Shown here in pieces: positions 17,937 through 27,555 of a DNA stretch of 64,000 nt (positions within the stretch are counted from its first letter, which is position 1; every line of letters begins with the position of its first letter). Below the pieces are notes generated by a model. The model ran no database searches, was not told where the DNA came from, and was given only the letters and a program-made list of their open reading frames with translations. Both the position numbers and the translations under genes were made by a program. Source of the DNA: Caballeronia glebae (GTDB lineage Bacteria > Pseudomonadota > Gammaproteobacteria > Burkholderiales > Burkholderiaceae); assembly GCF_001545035.1 (NCBI RefSeq), contig NZ_FCOJ02000042.1, positions 1 through 64,000 on the forward strand, in the 5' to 3' direction.

Positions 17937-19172
17937 TCAAACCTTCAAAGCCCCCTTCACCGCTGCAACGCGCGCGTCGTGCACGGCATCCTTGATCTTC
18001 GAAGGCTGATCCGCATACTGCTGCGCCACCGCGCCCGCATCGACCGCGCGCGCCGCGACCAGCGCCTCGCGCAGACGCTCGGCCTGCGGATAAGCCTGCT
18101 GCTCCAGTCCCAGCCTGCCTCGCGCGTCGGCGAGACACGCCTGCAACGCTTCGGCGAACCGCGCCGGCTTGCGCATCGCATCCGATCGTTCGAACAACCT
18201 GACGAGCGCCGCCGCGCCCATATCCATCACGCGATGAATATTGCCGTGCTCACGCGCGACGAGCATCGCCAGATCGCGGCATTCGTTCGGCACGCGCAAG
18301 CGCTCGCATAAAGGCCGCAAGAGATCGACGCTGCGTCCTTCATGGCCGATGTGACGCGGCAGGATGTCTTCGGGCGTCGTCGCCTTGCCGAGATCGTGCG
18401 TGAGCGCGGCGAAGCGCACCGGCAGCGCGAATCCCCGCGACGCGGCGTAGTCGAGCACCATCATCACGTGTACGCCGGTATCCACTTCCGGGTGATAGTC
18501 GGCGCGCTGCGGCACGCCCCACAGCGCATCGACCTCGGGAAGAATCCGCGCGAGTGCGCCGCAACCGCGCAGCACCTCGAACATGCGCGAGGGCTTCTTT
18601 TCCATCAGCCCGCGCGACACTTCCTGCCACACGCGTTCGGCGACGAGCGCATCGACTTCGCCGGCCGCGACCATCTTCTTCATCAACTCGGCGGTTTCGG
18701 GCGCGACATCGAAATCCGTGAAACGCGCCGCAAAACGTGCGATACGCAGAATACGCACCGGATCTTCGATAAACGCATCGCCGACATGCCGGAACAGCCG
18801 GTTCTTCAAATCGCTCTGGCCGTCGAACGGATCGATGACCGGGCCGGTCAGCTCGCCCGCCGGCGTCACTTCGCGCGCCATCGCGTTGATCGTGAGATCG
18901 CGGCGCGCGAGATCTTCCTCCAGCGTCACGTCGGGCGAGTAGTAGAACTGGAAGCCGTGATAGCCCGCCGCCGTCTTGCGTTCCGTGCGTGCGAGCGCGT
19001 ATTCCTCGTGCGTTTGCGGATGCAAAAACACCGGAAAGTCCTTGCCCACCGGCCGATAACCCTGCGCCACCATCTGCTCGGGCGTCGCGCCCACGACGAC
19101 ATAGTCGCGATCCACCACCGGCACGCCGAGCAACTCGTCGCGGATCGCGCCGCCTACTGCATAGATGTTCAT
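17937..19172 (-). CDS. cca: Multifunctional CCA tRNA nucleotidyltransferase
   Basis: Cca adds or repairs the CCA end of tRNA. The start at 19172 overlaps the GST stop as ATGA. The 411-residue protein has GGAIRDELLG, the catalytic DRDYVVVG, RRDLTINAMA, and a C-terminal HD domain (ALTHDLGK), which in gamma- and betaproteobacterial enzymes gives phosphatase and phosphodiesterase activity. The upstream extension of the open frame is a shadow of GST. Confidence 0.95.
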   Translation of the reverse strand: MNIYAVGGAIRDELLGVPVVDRDYVVVGATPEQMVAQGYRPVGKDFPVFLHPQTHEEYALARTERKTAAGYHGFQFYYSPDVTLEEDLARRDLTINAMAREVTPAGELTGPVIDPFDGQSDLKNRLFRHVGDAFIEDPVRILRIARFAARFTDFDVAPETAELMKKMVAAGEVDALVAERVWQEVSRGLMEKKPSRMFEVLRGCGALARILPEVDALWGVPQRADYHPEVDTGVHVMMVLDYAASRGFALPVRFAALTHDLGKATTPEDILPRHIGHEGRSVDLLRPLCERLRVPNECRDLAMLVAREHGNIHRVMDMGAAALVRLFERSDAMRKPARFAEALQACLADARGRLGLEQQAYPQAERLREALVAARAVDAGAVAQQYADQPSKIKDAVHDARVAAVKGALKV

Positions 19173-19789
19173 CGCGCTTCCTCGCGCGCGCCATCGATCC
19201 AGGCGGCCACCGCCGGCAGCGCCGTGATGCGCTTCGCGTAGTCGAGCGACGTCGCGCTCAAATCGGGCGCGTAGGTATTGAAGCGCATGACGACCGGCGC
19301 GAACATCGCGTCCGCGATGCCGAACTCGCCGAACAAAAAAGGCCCGCCCGATTTCGCCAGACACTCCGCCCAGATCGCCTCGATGCGCGCGATGTTTTCC
19401 AGCACGCCCGGCGTCGCGCCCGTGCCCGGCGCGCGCGTCGTGATTTCCATCGGCATGTTCTGGCGCAAGTCCGCGAAGCCCGCGTGCATTTCCGCGCTGA
19501 TGCTGCGGGCGTGCGTGCGCTGGGCGGCATCGCGCGGCCACATCGCGTGTTCGGGATGCGTCTCGGCGATCGTTTCGACGATCGCGAGCGATTCCCACAC
19601 CGAATCGCCCGCATCGGTAATGAGGCACGGCACCTTGCCGGACGGCGAGACTTCGAGAATCTTCGCTTTCGTGTCGGGCCGGCCGAGGCGGATCAGGGTC
19701 TCATCGAACGGGATGCCGAAATGTTTGAGCAGCACCCACGGGCGCATCGACCAGGAAGAGTTGAGCTTGTCACCGATAACGAGTTTCAT
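19169..19789 (-). CDS. Glutathione S-transferase family protein
   Basis: The 206-residue protein has an N-terminal thioredoxin-like domain (LNSSWSMRPWVLLKHF, with Ser at the usual active position) and the SGKVPCL cis-Pro loop, followed by an all-helical C-terminal domain. It resembles the YfcF-like group. Substrate not predictable. Its stop overlaps the cca start. Confidence 0.88.
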   Translation of the reverse strand: MKLVIGDKLNSSWSMRPWVLLKHFGIPFDETLIRLGRPDTKAKILEVSPSGKVPCLITDAGDSVWESLAIVETIAETHPEHAMWPRDAAQRTHARSISAEMHAGFADLRQNMPMEITTRAPGTGATPGVLENIARIEAIWAECLAKSGGPFLFGEFGIADAMFAPVVMRFNTYAPDLSATSLDYAKRITALPAVAAWIDGAREEAR

Positions 19790-19807
19790 GCGATCACAAA
19801 AAGAAGA

Positions 19808-20764
19808 TTAACGATGCGCGGTTGCGCGAAATGCGTTGAAGCGCGAACGCGGCGAGTTGCCGCTCAGATACAGCGGCGCGATGGTCTCGATGCTCGCCGG
19901 CTCGTCGATGCCCAGTTCCGGCGCAAGCGGGCCGCTCGCGATGTTCGGCGTTTTCATCGAATCGAGATTGTCGCGCGAGATGACGGGCTGACCGGGCGCC
20001 ATTTCCATCGTCATCGCCTGAAGCCGGCCGAGGCTCTCCGGCAGCTTGATGATGCGCGAATGCTTGCCGATGGTCGCGCCCGCGAAACGCACGAGTTCCG
20101 CGAGCGTGTAGACGCTTGGTCCGGCGAGCTCGTAGACGTGGCCGTTGGCGGCGTCGAGATCGAGCACGTTGACCATCGCCTTCGCCACGTCGCCGACGAA
20201 GACGGGCTGGAACTGCGCATCGGCGCAGGCGAGCGGGATCACCGGGAACATGCGCTCAAGGAACGCAAACTGGTTGAGCAGGTTGTCCTCGGGACCGAAC
20301 ACGACCGAACTGCGGAAAACGGTCCAGTCGAGTCCCGATTCACGGACGATCTTCTCGCCGTCGCCCTTCGAGCGCAGATACATGCTCGGACCCGCCGGAT
20401 CGGCGCCGATCGCGCTCATATGCAACAGCCGCCGCACGCCCTTCGCCTCGCACGCGGCGGCGATCTTGTGCGGCAGTTCCACATGAGCCTTCGCGAACTC
20501 CGGCCCATACGGATCGCCGCGCCGCCCCTGAAGAATGCCGACGAGGTTGATCACCGCGTCGGTCTGATCGATGAATGCGGCGAGCTTCACGGGATCGTGT
20601 ACATCGGTTTCGATGACATCGACGGGCAACAGCGTGAGATGCGCGGCGTTCGAGCGCCGTCGCGTCGCGATGCGCACGTTCTTGCCGAGATCGACAAGCG
20701 CATTGACGAGATGGCTGCCGATGAATCCCGAACCGCCGATCAGCGCTACATGTTGGTGTCGCAT
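19808..20764 (-). CDS. NAD(P)-dependent epimerase, complex I NDUFA9 subunit family
   Basis: The 318-residue protein is an atypical SDR with GGSGFIGSHLV at the N-terminus, VDVIETDVHD, VINLVGIL, and HMSAIGADPAGPSMYLRSK. This pattern fits the NDUFA9-like family found near cca and slt in Burkholderiaceae. The expected catalytic Tyr lies in SMYLRSK. Function in bacteria is unsettled. Confidence 0.82.
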   Translation of the reverse strand: MRHQHVALIGGSGFIGSHLVNALVDLGKNVRIATRRRSNAAHLTLLPVDVIETDVHDPVKLAAFIDQTDAVINLVGILQGRRGDPYGPEFAKAHVELPHKIAAACEAKGVRRLLHMSAIGADPAGPSMYLRSKGDGEKIVRESGLDWTVFRSSVVFGPEDNLLNQFAFLERMFPVIPLACADAQFQPVFVGDVAKAMVNVLDLDAANGHVYELAGPSVYTLAELVRFAGATIGKHSRIIKLPESLGRLQAMTMEMAPGQPVISRDNLDSMKTPNIASGPLAPELGIDEPASIETIAPLYLSGNSPRSRFNAFRATAHR

Positions 20765-20820
20765 AGTTCGCCTCTTGGGTCGCGGCCTGACGAATGCAGC
20801 TTCAGTTCAGAGCGGCGGGC

Positions 20821-20865
20821 CGAAAACGAAAACGCCCGCGCGTTCTGTCGTTCGACGCGCGGGCG
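20821..20865 (-). terminator. Rho-independent terminator of the transglycosylase gene
   Basis: CGCCCGCGCG (20833-20842) pairs exactly with CGCGCGGGCG (20856-20865). Read on the minus strand the stem is followed by TTTTCGTTTTC. Confidence 0.75.
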
Positions 20866-20886
20866 TGAGGCTTCGCTTTGGGACGG

Positions 20887-22854
20887 TCAGGGCGCGATGT
20901 AGCCCAGACGCGCCTTCAGCGACTGCGGACGGCCTTCGAACAGCGCGGCATAGTAGACGGTGTTCGACAGCACGTTCTTCACGTAATCGCGAGTCTCGGT
21001 GAAAGGGATCGTTTCAGCAAAAACCGCGCCCTCCACGGGAGCGCGCAAGTCCTGACGCCACTGGCGCGGCCGGCCCGGACCGGCGTTGTAGCCGGCGGTC
21101 GCGAGCACGGGCGAGTTATCGAATTGATTGTAGATCATCGAAAGGTAATTCGTGCCGAGCAGGATATTGGTGTTGATGTCGTTCATCTGCGCGCGCGACA
21201 CCGTGCCGAGACCGATTTTCTTCGCGACGAGTTGCGCCGTGCCGGGCATGAGTTGCATCAGGCCGCCCGCGCCGACTTCCGACCGCGCATTGATGATGAA
21301 GCGCGACTCCTGGCGAATCAGCCCATACGCCCATTCGATGTCGAGACCGGTGTTCTGCGCGTCGCGCTCGACGATATCGCGGAACGGCGACAGATAGCGC
21401 AGCGTGAAATCGTGCTCCGTTTTCGTCTTGTCGGCAGTGTTCACGGTGCGGTCGAACATCTCGATGCGCTTCGCGTACTGCGCCGCGGCGATAAGCTGGC
21501 GATCCGTCATCGTGCGCAGCGGCCAGTTCCATTCGCGGTTGCCTTCGAGCCGCATGTTCAGCGCGTAGAAACGCTGCGACAACGCGAAGCCCGGCACCGA
21601 TTGCATCTGCGCGATCTCGGCGTCGGACACCGTGGTGCGCGGCGGCACCGTGATCTTCTGACCGAGCTCTTCCAGCGAGAGCTGGCCGTAGAAGTTGTAC
21701 TGGTCCGCGATGGTCTGGAATTCCTGATTCGCCGTGGCCGGGTCGCCGGCCTGCTTCACGGCGCGCGCGTGCCAGTAGACCCACGACGGCTGGGCGCGCA
21801 GCGCGGGCGGCATCTGTTCGATGGACCAGCGCACCATGTTCCAATCGCCGGCGAGCAGCGCGCTGCGCGTGCGCCATTCATACGCCGGGTTGGACAATTG
21901 CGCGTTCGCCGACAGCCGATACCAGTCCGACGCCGCCGGCATGCGCTTGATGGCCGCCTGATAGCCGATCGTGCCCCAGCCGGTCGCGCGCTCCGCGGGC
22001 GTGAGGCTCGGGGCGACGGAACTGAACGTGGCGGCGGCCATCGCCGGATCGTTGCGGGCCATGCGCGTGATCGCGAGCAGCGTGAGCTGATGCGCCGGCG
22101 TGTTCGGCATCACGCCGCGCGCGAGATAAAGCGGCGGTTTGTTGACGGCGTCGTCCAGCAGCGAACCCTTCGGCTTTTCCTGGCCGAGCGCTTCGACGAT
22201 ATTCGAGCCGGTCGACGTGTAGTTCTGCTCGTAGGCGAGGCGGATCTGCTGCCAGATGTCGTCGCTCGTGAACTGGTTCGATTCCGCGAGCGCGCCGATC
22301 AGATCGACGCAGCCGTCGCCGTACCATTTCGGCTCGACGAGCAGCGCGCGCGCTGAATCCGCGACGTTCTCGCCGCGCGACAGGCGCGCTTCGAGCGCAT
22401 AGCACTTGACCTGCGTGTCGTCATTGAGAACGAAACGGGAATACTGCTGCTCGAAGTTCTTCCAGTCGTGACGGCTGCCGAGCACGACGAGATAGTCGTT
22501 GCGCAAGCGGTCGGCGATTGCCTGGCCGTCGTAGCGCTGCAGGAACGAGAGCACCGGCGCGTCGGGCGCGTCGATGCGCGCGTGGCCTTGCGAATCGAAA
22601 AGCTGCGGCTTGATCGTGAAGTATTCGATGTAACCCGGCGCCGGATAATCTGGAATCTGCGCGGCGAGCATCGCCGCTTTGCCGGCGTCGTTCGCGCGCG
22701 CGGCATCGCGCAACTGCATGAAGACGCGGTCGTCGGACGTGGGCGGCAAATCTGCATCGGGACGGACGGCGGAAGCCGTGCCGCAGGCGACGAGCGTGGC
22801 GGCGGCAAGCGCCGCACCGACCGCGAGATATACTCGGTTGAGGCGTTTTGACAT
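20887..22854 (-). CDS. Soluble-type lytic murein transglycosylase
   Basis: The start MSKRLNRVYL at 22854 gives a lipoprotein-like signal with LVAC (Cys24). The 655-residue protein has a long helical superhelical region and a C-terminal SLT domain with IRQESRF (catalytic Glu) and GLMQLMPGTA. It cleaves peptidoglycan strands to anhydro-muropeptides in the periplasm. It is divergent from the folate gene at 22874, with only 19 bases between the starts. Confidence 0.92.
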   Translation of the reverse strand: MSKRLNRVYLAVGAALAAATLVACGTASAVRPDADLPPTSDDRVFMQLRDAARANDAGKAAMLAAQIPDYPAPGYIEYFTIKPQLFDSQGHARIDAPDAPVLSFLQRYDGQAIADRLRNDYLVVLGSRHDWKNFEQQYSRFVLNDDTQVKCYALEARLSRGENVADSARALLVEPKWYGDGCVDLIGALAESNQFTSDDIWQQIRLAYEQNYTSTGSNIVEALGQEKPKGSLLDDAVNKPPLYLARGVMPNTPAHQLTLLAITRMARNDPAMAAATFSSVAPSLTPAERATGWGTIGYQAAIKRMPAASDWYRLSANAQLSNPAYEWRTRSALLAGDWNMVRWSIEQMPPALRAQPSWVYWHARAVKQAGDPATANQEFQTIADQYNFYGQLSLEELGQKITVPPRTTVSDAEIAQMQSVPGFALSQRFYALNMRLEGNREWNWPLRTMTDRQLIAAAQYAKRIEMFDRTVNTADKTKTEHDFTLRYLSPFRDIVERDAQNTGLDIEWAYGLIRQESRFIINARSEVGAGGLMQLMPGTAQLVAKKIGLGTVSRAQMNDINTNILLGTNYLSMIYNQFDNSPVLATAGYNAGPGRPRQWRQDLRAPVEGAVFAETIPFTETRDYVKNVLSNTVYYAALFEGRPQSLKARLGYIAP

Positions 22855-22873
22855 CTTTATTTCTGGAGCGCGA

Positions 22874-23503
22874 ATGGTCTTGAACCGGGTCCTGAGATCG
22901 GAGGAAAGCATAGCACGCAACGTTTGCGATCAACCCAAGAACCAGCCTAAAAGCGCCTTGCGTGCAACGCTTCTCGCGACGCGCGAGGCGCAATCCGAAC
23001 AACCCGGCCAGGCCGCGCGAAACGAGGCGCTCGCGCTGCGCATTCAGGATATGCTCGCGCGGCACGAGGCGCGCAGCGTCGGCTTCTATTGGCCGGTCGC
23101 GGGCGAGTTCGACGCGCGCGACGCGCTCGCGCGCTGGCTCGGCGCCGACGCGACGCGCACCGCTGCGCTGCCGGTGGTCGTGAAACCGCACGCGCCGATG
23201 GTCTTCCACGCCTGGCGTGCCGATGCGCCGATGAAAGAAGGCCGCTACCGGATTCCGGTGCCCGCCGAAGAACAAGTCGTCTTGCCGGAACTGTTGCTGA
23301 TTCCTTGCGTCGGTTTCGATGCGGATCGGTACCGGCTGGGCTACGGCGGCGGTTATTACGACCGCACGCTCGCCGCATGGCCGAACGGCGCGCGGCCGGT
23401 AACGATAGGCGTCGCGTACGAATCGGGCCAATGCAAAACGTTGCCGCGCGAGACGCACGACATGCCGCTCGACGCGATCATCACTGAATCGGCGATCTAT
23501 TAA
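22874..23503 (+). CDS. 5-formyltetrahydrofolate cyclo-ligase
   Basis: This enzyme converts 5-formyl-THF to 5,10-methenyl-THF with ATP. The 209-residue protein has the ligand-binding GYGGGYYDRTLA motif and the VGFYWPVAGEFD segment. The start at 22874 is preferred over the longer open frame because the extra part is antisense to the transglycosylase. Its stop shares the bases TTAA with the convergent MarR-like gene. Confidence 0.92.
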   Translation: MVLNRVLRSEESIARNVCDQPKNQPKSALRATLLATREAQSEQPGQAARNEALALRIQDMLARHEARSVGFYWPVAGEFDARDALARWLGADATRTAALPVVVKPHAPMVFHAWRADAPMKEGRYRIPVPAEEQVVLPELLLIPCVGFDADRYRLGYGGGYYDRTLAAWPNGARPVTIGVAYESGQCKTLPRETHDMPLDAIITESAIY

Positions 23504-24012
23504 AGAGATGCCGCCGCGCGCGCGGCGGTATCGTAGAGGCCGGATGCATTGCGCATCAGTTGCGCGGCCTCGCCGATCTGCTCGTTGCTGAGGCCGCTTT
23601 CGCGCAGCGTTTCGATCAGGCACGCCTCGCGCACTTCGCGATACTTGCCGCACAGTTCGCGCCCCGCCGGGGTCGCGCAAAAGAACACTTCCTTGCCGGA
23701 TTTCTCGCTTTGCACGTAGCCGCGAGCGACCAGTTTCTTCAGCGCATATGTGGCGACGTGCGTGTCCTCGATGTTCAGCACGAAGCAGATGTCGGCGAGC
23801 TTCTTCTTGCGGTCGCGATGGCTCACGTGATGCAGCAGCGACACCTCCACCGCCGTCATGTCCTTCGCGCCCGCCGCGGACATGCAGCGCACCATCCAGC
23901 GATTGAACGCATTGCCCGCCATGATGAGGCCGTACTCGAACTCCGACAATTCCGCGCTGGCTTCGGAGACGAGATGCTCGGACGAAACGATCTTGGTGGG
24001 ATGGCGCGGCAT
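23500..24012 (-). CDS. MarR-like winged-helix regulator
   Basis: The start MPRHPTKIVS at 24012 fits the family; the longer frame from 24216 runs through the pxpB promoter. The 170-residue protein has a helical start and a winged helix (MTAVEVSLLHHVSHRDRKKK, then VATYALKKLVARGYV and a wing around SGKEVFF). It probably binds DNA as a dimer. It is divergent from pxpBCA, so it may regulate that operon. Confidence 0.8.
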   Translation of the reverse strand: MPRHPTKIVSSEHLVSEASAELSEFEYGLIMAGNAFNRWMVRCMSAAGAKDMTAVEVSLLHHVSHRDRKKKLADICFVLNIEDTHVATYALKKLVARGYVQSEKSGKEVFFCATPAGRELCGKYREVREACLIETLRESGLSNEQIGEAAQLMRNASGLYDTAARAAASL

Positions 24013-24195
24013 GGCGATGACCGATTTGAAGTGCGTTGGAGTGTAGCGCAGCGTCGATTTGGCGAGCGACGAGGCGCCTCGGCGAAAACCTGTATTGATA
24101 ATTTCTTGATAATTTATTGACAATGTAACATTCTGCGACGGCGCGGCGTTCATCGGATCGACGAATTTCGCGCATCGAAAAGGCAAATCTGAGGC

Positions 24196-24849
24196 ATGAC
24201 AAGACCACGTATTCACTCGCTAGGCGACACCGCGCTCGTGTGCGAAGCCGCGCCGCCCGCCACGCTCGACTGCCAGCGGCGCATCTGGGCGCTGGCCGAG
24301 CACGCGCGTCTCATGCCGCACGTCGTCGAAGTGGTGCCGGGCATGAACAATCTGACGATCGTGTTCGATCCGCTGGAAGCGGACTACGAAACGCTCGCCG
24401 CGCACCTCGAAAGCGGCTGGGACGCCGTCGAGGCGACCGATATGCACAGCGCCGAGATCGAGATTCCGGTGCGCTACGGCGGCGCCGACGGGCCCGATCT
24501 CGCCGCGCTCGCGAATCACACGGGCTTTTCCGTCGATGAAGTGGTGAAACGTCATACGCAAGCCGAGTACATCGTGTTCTTCCTCGGCTTTCAGCCGGGC
24601 TTTGCCTATCTCGGCGGGCTCGATCCCGCGCTCGCGATGCCGCGCCGCGCGGAGCCGCGTCTGGAAGTGCCGGCGGGATCGGTCGGAATCGGCGGGCCGC
24701 AGACGGGCATTTATCCGGCGGCGTCGCCGGGCGGCTGGCAGTTGCTCGGGCGCACCGAGCTGAAACTCTTCGATCCGGCCGCAAATCCGCCGACGCTCAT
24801 GCAGCCCGGCGATCGCGTGCGCTTCACGGCGCTGGAGGTGCGCGCATGA
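24196..24849 (+). CDS. pxpB: 5-oxoprolinase subunit B
   Basis: PxpB, PxpC and PxpA together open 5-oxoproline to glutamate with ATP. The 217-residue protein shows the family's HSLGDTALVCE start, GFQPGFAYLGGL, and SVGIGGPQTGIYP. Stop and pxpC start overlap (ATGA). Confidence 0.94.
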   Translation: MTRPRIHSLGDTALVCEAAPPATLDCQRRIWALAEHARLMPHVVEVVPGMNNLTIVFDPLEADYETLAAHLESGWDAVEATDMHSAEIEIPVRYGGADGPDLAALANHTGFSVDEVVKRHTQAEYIVFFLGFQPGFAYLGGLDPALAMPRRAEPRLEVPAGSVGIGGPQTGIYPAASPGGWQLLGRTELKLFDPAANPPTLMQPGDRVRFTALEVRA

Positions 24850-25886
24850 TCGACGTGATTCGCGCGGGCGTGCTCACTTCCGTCCAGGATCTCGGCCGGC
24901 GCGGCTACCGGCATCTCGGCGTGAGTTCGGGTGGCGCGCTCGATGCGCTGTCGCTGGAAATTGGGAATCGCATCGTCGGGAACAGGCCGGACGCGGCGGG
25001 CATCGAGATCACGTTCGGGCCGACGGTGTTGCGCTTCAAGCACGCGACGCGCGTTGCCATCACTGGAACCGATTTCGGCGCGACGCTCGACGACAAACCG
25101 GTGTATTCGTGGTGGAGCCTGCCGGTGCGCGCGGGTCAGGAGCTGACGCTGCGCGCCGCGAAGCGCGGCATGCGCTGCTACGTGGCGATCGCGGGCGGCA
25201 TTGACGTCCTGCCGATGCTCGGCTCGCGCTCGACCGATCTCGCCGCGTGCTTCGGCGGTCTCGGCGGGCGCGCGCTGCGTGACGGCGACCGTCTGCCGGT
25301 CGGCGTGCCGCAGCCGCACAAAGGCATCGCGTTTTCGCCGGAAGAACCCGCGTTCGGCGTGAAGGCGCCCGCGTGGTGCAAGTTCGTGCTCGTCGACGAA
25401 CCCGTGCGGCGCGGACGCCATTCGCCGGGCCTCGCGTGGGCGGTGCCGATTCGCGTGCTGCGCGGCCCGGAATACGCGAGTTTCAGCGACGCCGCGCAGC
25501 AGGGTTTCTGGAACGACGAATGGACGATCACGCCGAACAGCAACCGCATGGGCTTTCGTCTCGCGGGCACGGCGCTGGAGCGGCGCGAAAAGATCGAGTT
25601 GCTCTCGCATGCGGTGTTACCCGGCACGATTCAGGTGCCGCCGAACGGCCAGCCGATCATCCTCATGGGCGACGCGCAGACCACGGGCGGCTATCCGAAG
25701 ATTGGCGCGGTGATTAAGGCGGATTTGTGGAAGCTCGCGCAAGTGAAATTGAACGGCGGCGTGCGTTTTGTCGAGACATCCGTGGAAGAGGCGCGCCACG
25801 CGCTCGCCGACGAACGTCAATATGTGAGCCAGGTGGAAACGGCCATCGCGATGCACGAAGAACGCATCGCACGCGCGGGCTCCTGA
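24846..25886 (+). CDS. pxpC: 5-oxoprolinase subunit C
   Basis: The 346-residue protein matches the biotin-dependent carboxyltransferase-like family of Pxp[28 protein letters not shown], and [20 protein letters not shown]. It follows pxpB by translational overlap. Confidence 0.94.
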   Translation: MIDVIRAGVLTSVQDLGRRGYRHLGVSSGGALDALSLEIGNRIVGNRPDAAGIEITFGPTVLRFKHATRVAITGTDFGATLDDKPVYSWWSLPVRAGQELTLRAAKRGMRCYVAIAGGIDVLPMLGSRSTDLAACFGGLGGRALRDGDRLPVGVPQPHKGIAFSPEEPAFGVKAPAWCKFVLVDEPVRRGRHSPGLAWAVPIRVLRGPEYASFSDAAQQGFWNDEWTITPNSNRMGFRLAGTALERREKIELLSHAVLPGTIQVPPNGQPIILMGDAQTTGGYPKIGAVIKADLWKLAQVKLNGGVRFVETSVEEARHALADERQYVSQVETAIAMHEERIARAGS

Positions 25887-25953
25887 GTCGCGAGCCGTGC
25901 GTACGACGCGGCGCATCACATCCAACATCCAACGGAACGACTGCAAAAACATC

Positions 25954-26703
25954 ATGGAAATCGATCTCAATGCCGATCTCGGCGAAGGCTGCGGCTCCGA
26001 CGAAGCACTGCTCGATCTCGTGAGTTCCGCGAACATCGCGTGCGGCTGGCACGCGGGCGGCGCCACGGCAATGCGCGATTGCGTGCGCTGGGCCGTCGAG
26101 AAGCGCGTCGCCATTGGCGCGCATCCGAGCTTCAACGATCCCGAGAACTTCGGCCGCAAGGAAATGGATCTGCCGCCGGAGGAAATCTACGCGGGCGTGC
26201 TGTATCAACTCGGCGCGCTCTCGGCGATCGCGCAGGCGGAAGGCGGGCGCATCGCGCACGTGAAGCCGCACGGCGCGCTCTACAACCAGGCGGCGAAAAG
26301 CACCGAAATCGCGGATGCCATCGTCTCCGCCGTGCACGACTTCGATCCGTCGCTGCTCGTCTTCGGCCTCGCGAACAGCGGGCTCATCGAAGCGGCGCGG
26401 CGTGCGGGCCTGATCGCCATCGAAGAAGTGTTCGCGGATCGCGGTTATCGCGCGGACGGATCGCTCGTGCCGCGCAAGGAGCCGGGCGCGCTGCTCGACG
26501 ACGAAAACCTCGTGCTCGACCGCACCCTCGCGATGGTGCGCGAGCAGCGCGTGCGGGCCGTGTCCGGCGAATGGGTGCCGCTCAACGCGCAGACGATCTG
26601 CCTGCACGGCGACGGCGCGCATGCGCTCGAATTCGCGCGGCGCATCCGTGACGCGCTCGCGGATGCGGGCATCGCGGTGCGCGCCGCGCACGCCGCCGCC
26701 TGA
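25954..26703 (+). CDS. pxpA: 5-oxoprolinase subunit A (LamB/YcsF family)
   Basis: The start [12 protein letters not shown] at 25954 is the family's conserved N-terminus. The 249-residue protein has [30 protein letters not shown] and [15 protein letters not shown], covering the usual metal and substrate sites. Confidence 0.95.
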   Translation: MEIDLNADLGEGCGSDEALLDLVSSANIACGWHAGGATAMRDCVRWAVEKRVAIGAHPSFNDPENFGRKEMDLPPEEIYAGVLYQLGALSAIAQAEGGRIAHVKPHGALYNQAAKSTEIADAIVSAVHDFDPSLLVFGLANSGLIEAARRAGLIAIEEVFADRGYRADGSLVPRKEPGALLDDENLVLDRTLAMVREQRVRAVSGEWVPLNAQTICLHGDGAHALEFARRIRDALADAGIAVRAAHAAA

Positions 26704-26722
26704 CGCGCTATTGAAGCATTGG

Positions 26723-26747
26723 ACGCCCCGCCAGCCGGGGCGTTTTA
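26723..26747 (+). terminator. Terminator or attenuator after pxpA
   Basis: ACGCCCCG pairs with CGGGGCGT around CCAGC, and TTTT follows. It separates pxpA from the DUF969 gene, so the membrane pair may depend on read-through or its own promoter. Confidence 0.65.
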
Positions 26748-26835
26748 ACGAGCGGCCACGGCAGTTCAGAGAGCCGCAAGTAGTAATCCCACGCGCCCGT
26801 CACGAGGCGTGATGTCTATATCGTTTGGAGAACTC

Positions 26836-27555
26836 ATGGCAACTGCTGTCAACTTGTGGCCGCTCATCGGCGTGGCCGTCATCATCGTAGGCTTCGTGCT
26901 GCGCTTCAATCCGATGCTGATCGTCGCGGCGGCGGCGATCATCACCGGCTTCGCGGCGCACTTTCCCGTCGAGAAAATCCTGACCGCTATCGGCAGCGGT
27001 TTTCTCAAGACGCGCAACATTCCGCTCATCATTTTGTTGCCGCTGGCGGTCATCGGCCTGCTCGAACGGCACGGCCTGCGCGAGCGCGCGCAAATGTGGA
27101 TATCGAGCATCAAGGCCGCGACGGCCGGGCGTCTGCTGATCGTCTATCTGTTCGTGCGCGAGATCACGGCGGCGGTCGGCCTCACGGGACTCGGCGGTCA
27201 TCCGCAGATGGTGCGTCCGCTGCTCGCGCCGATGGCCGAGGGCGCCACCGAAGCGCGCTACGGCAAGCTCTCCGACGCGGTGCGCAACAAACTGCGCGCG
27301 TATTCCGCGGCGACCGATAACGTCGGCCTGTTCTTCGGCGAGGATATTTTCGTCGCGTTCGGCGCGATCGTGCTGATGACCACGTTCCTGAAGGAAGCCG
27401 GCATTGTCGTCGAGCCGATGCACGTGGCGGTCTGGGGCATTCCCACCGCGATCTGCGCGTTCCTGATCCACGGTTTCCGGCTCTGGCTGCTCGACCGCAG
27501 GCTCGCGCGCGAACTCGGCGCGCTCACGCGCAACGTCGCGGGAGAAAAAGCATGA
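26836..27555 (+). CDS. DUF969 membrane protein
   Basis: A GGAG six bases upstream of the ATG at 26836 sets the start. The 239-residue protein has several membrane helices and the REITAAVGLTGLGGHPQMV core of DUF969. DUF969 and DUF979 genes commonly accompany pxpABC, and together they are thought to carry 5-oxoproline or a related acid; that is an inference. Confidence 0.88.
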   Translation: MATAVNLWPLIGVAVIIVGFVLRFNPMLIVAAAAIITGFAAHFPVEKILTAIGSGFLKTRNIPLIILLPLAVIGLLERHGLRERAQMWISSIKAATAGRLLIVYLFVREITAAVGLTGLGGHPQMVRPLLAPMAEGATEARYGKLSDAVRNKLRAYSAATDNVGLFFGEDIFVAFGAIVLMTTFLKEAGIVVEPMHVAVWGIPTAICAFLIHGFRLWLLDRRLARELGALTRNVAGEKA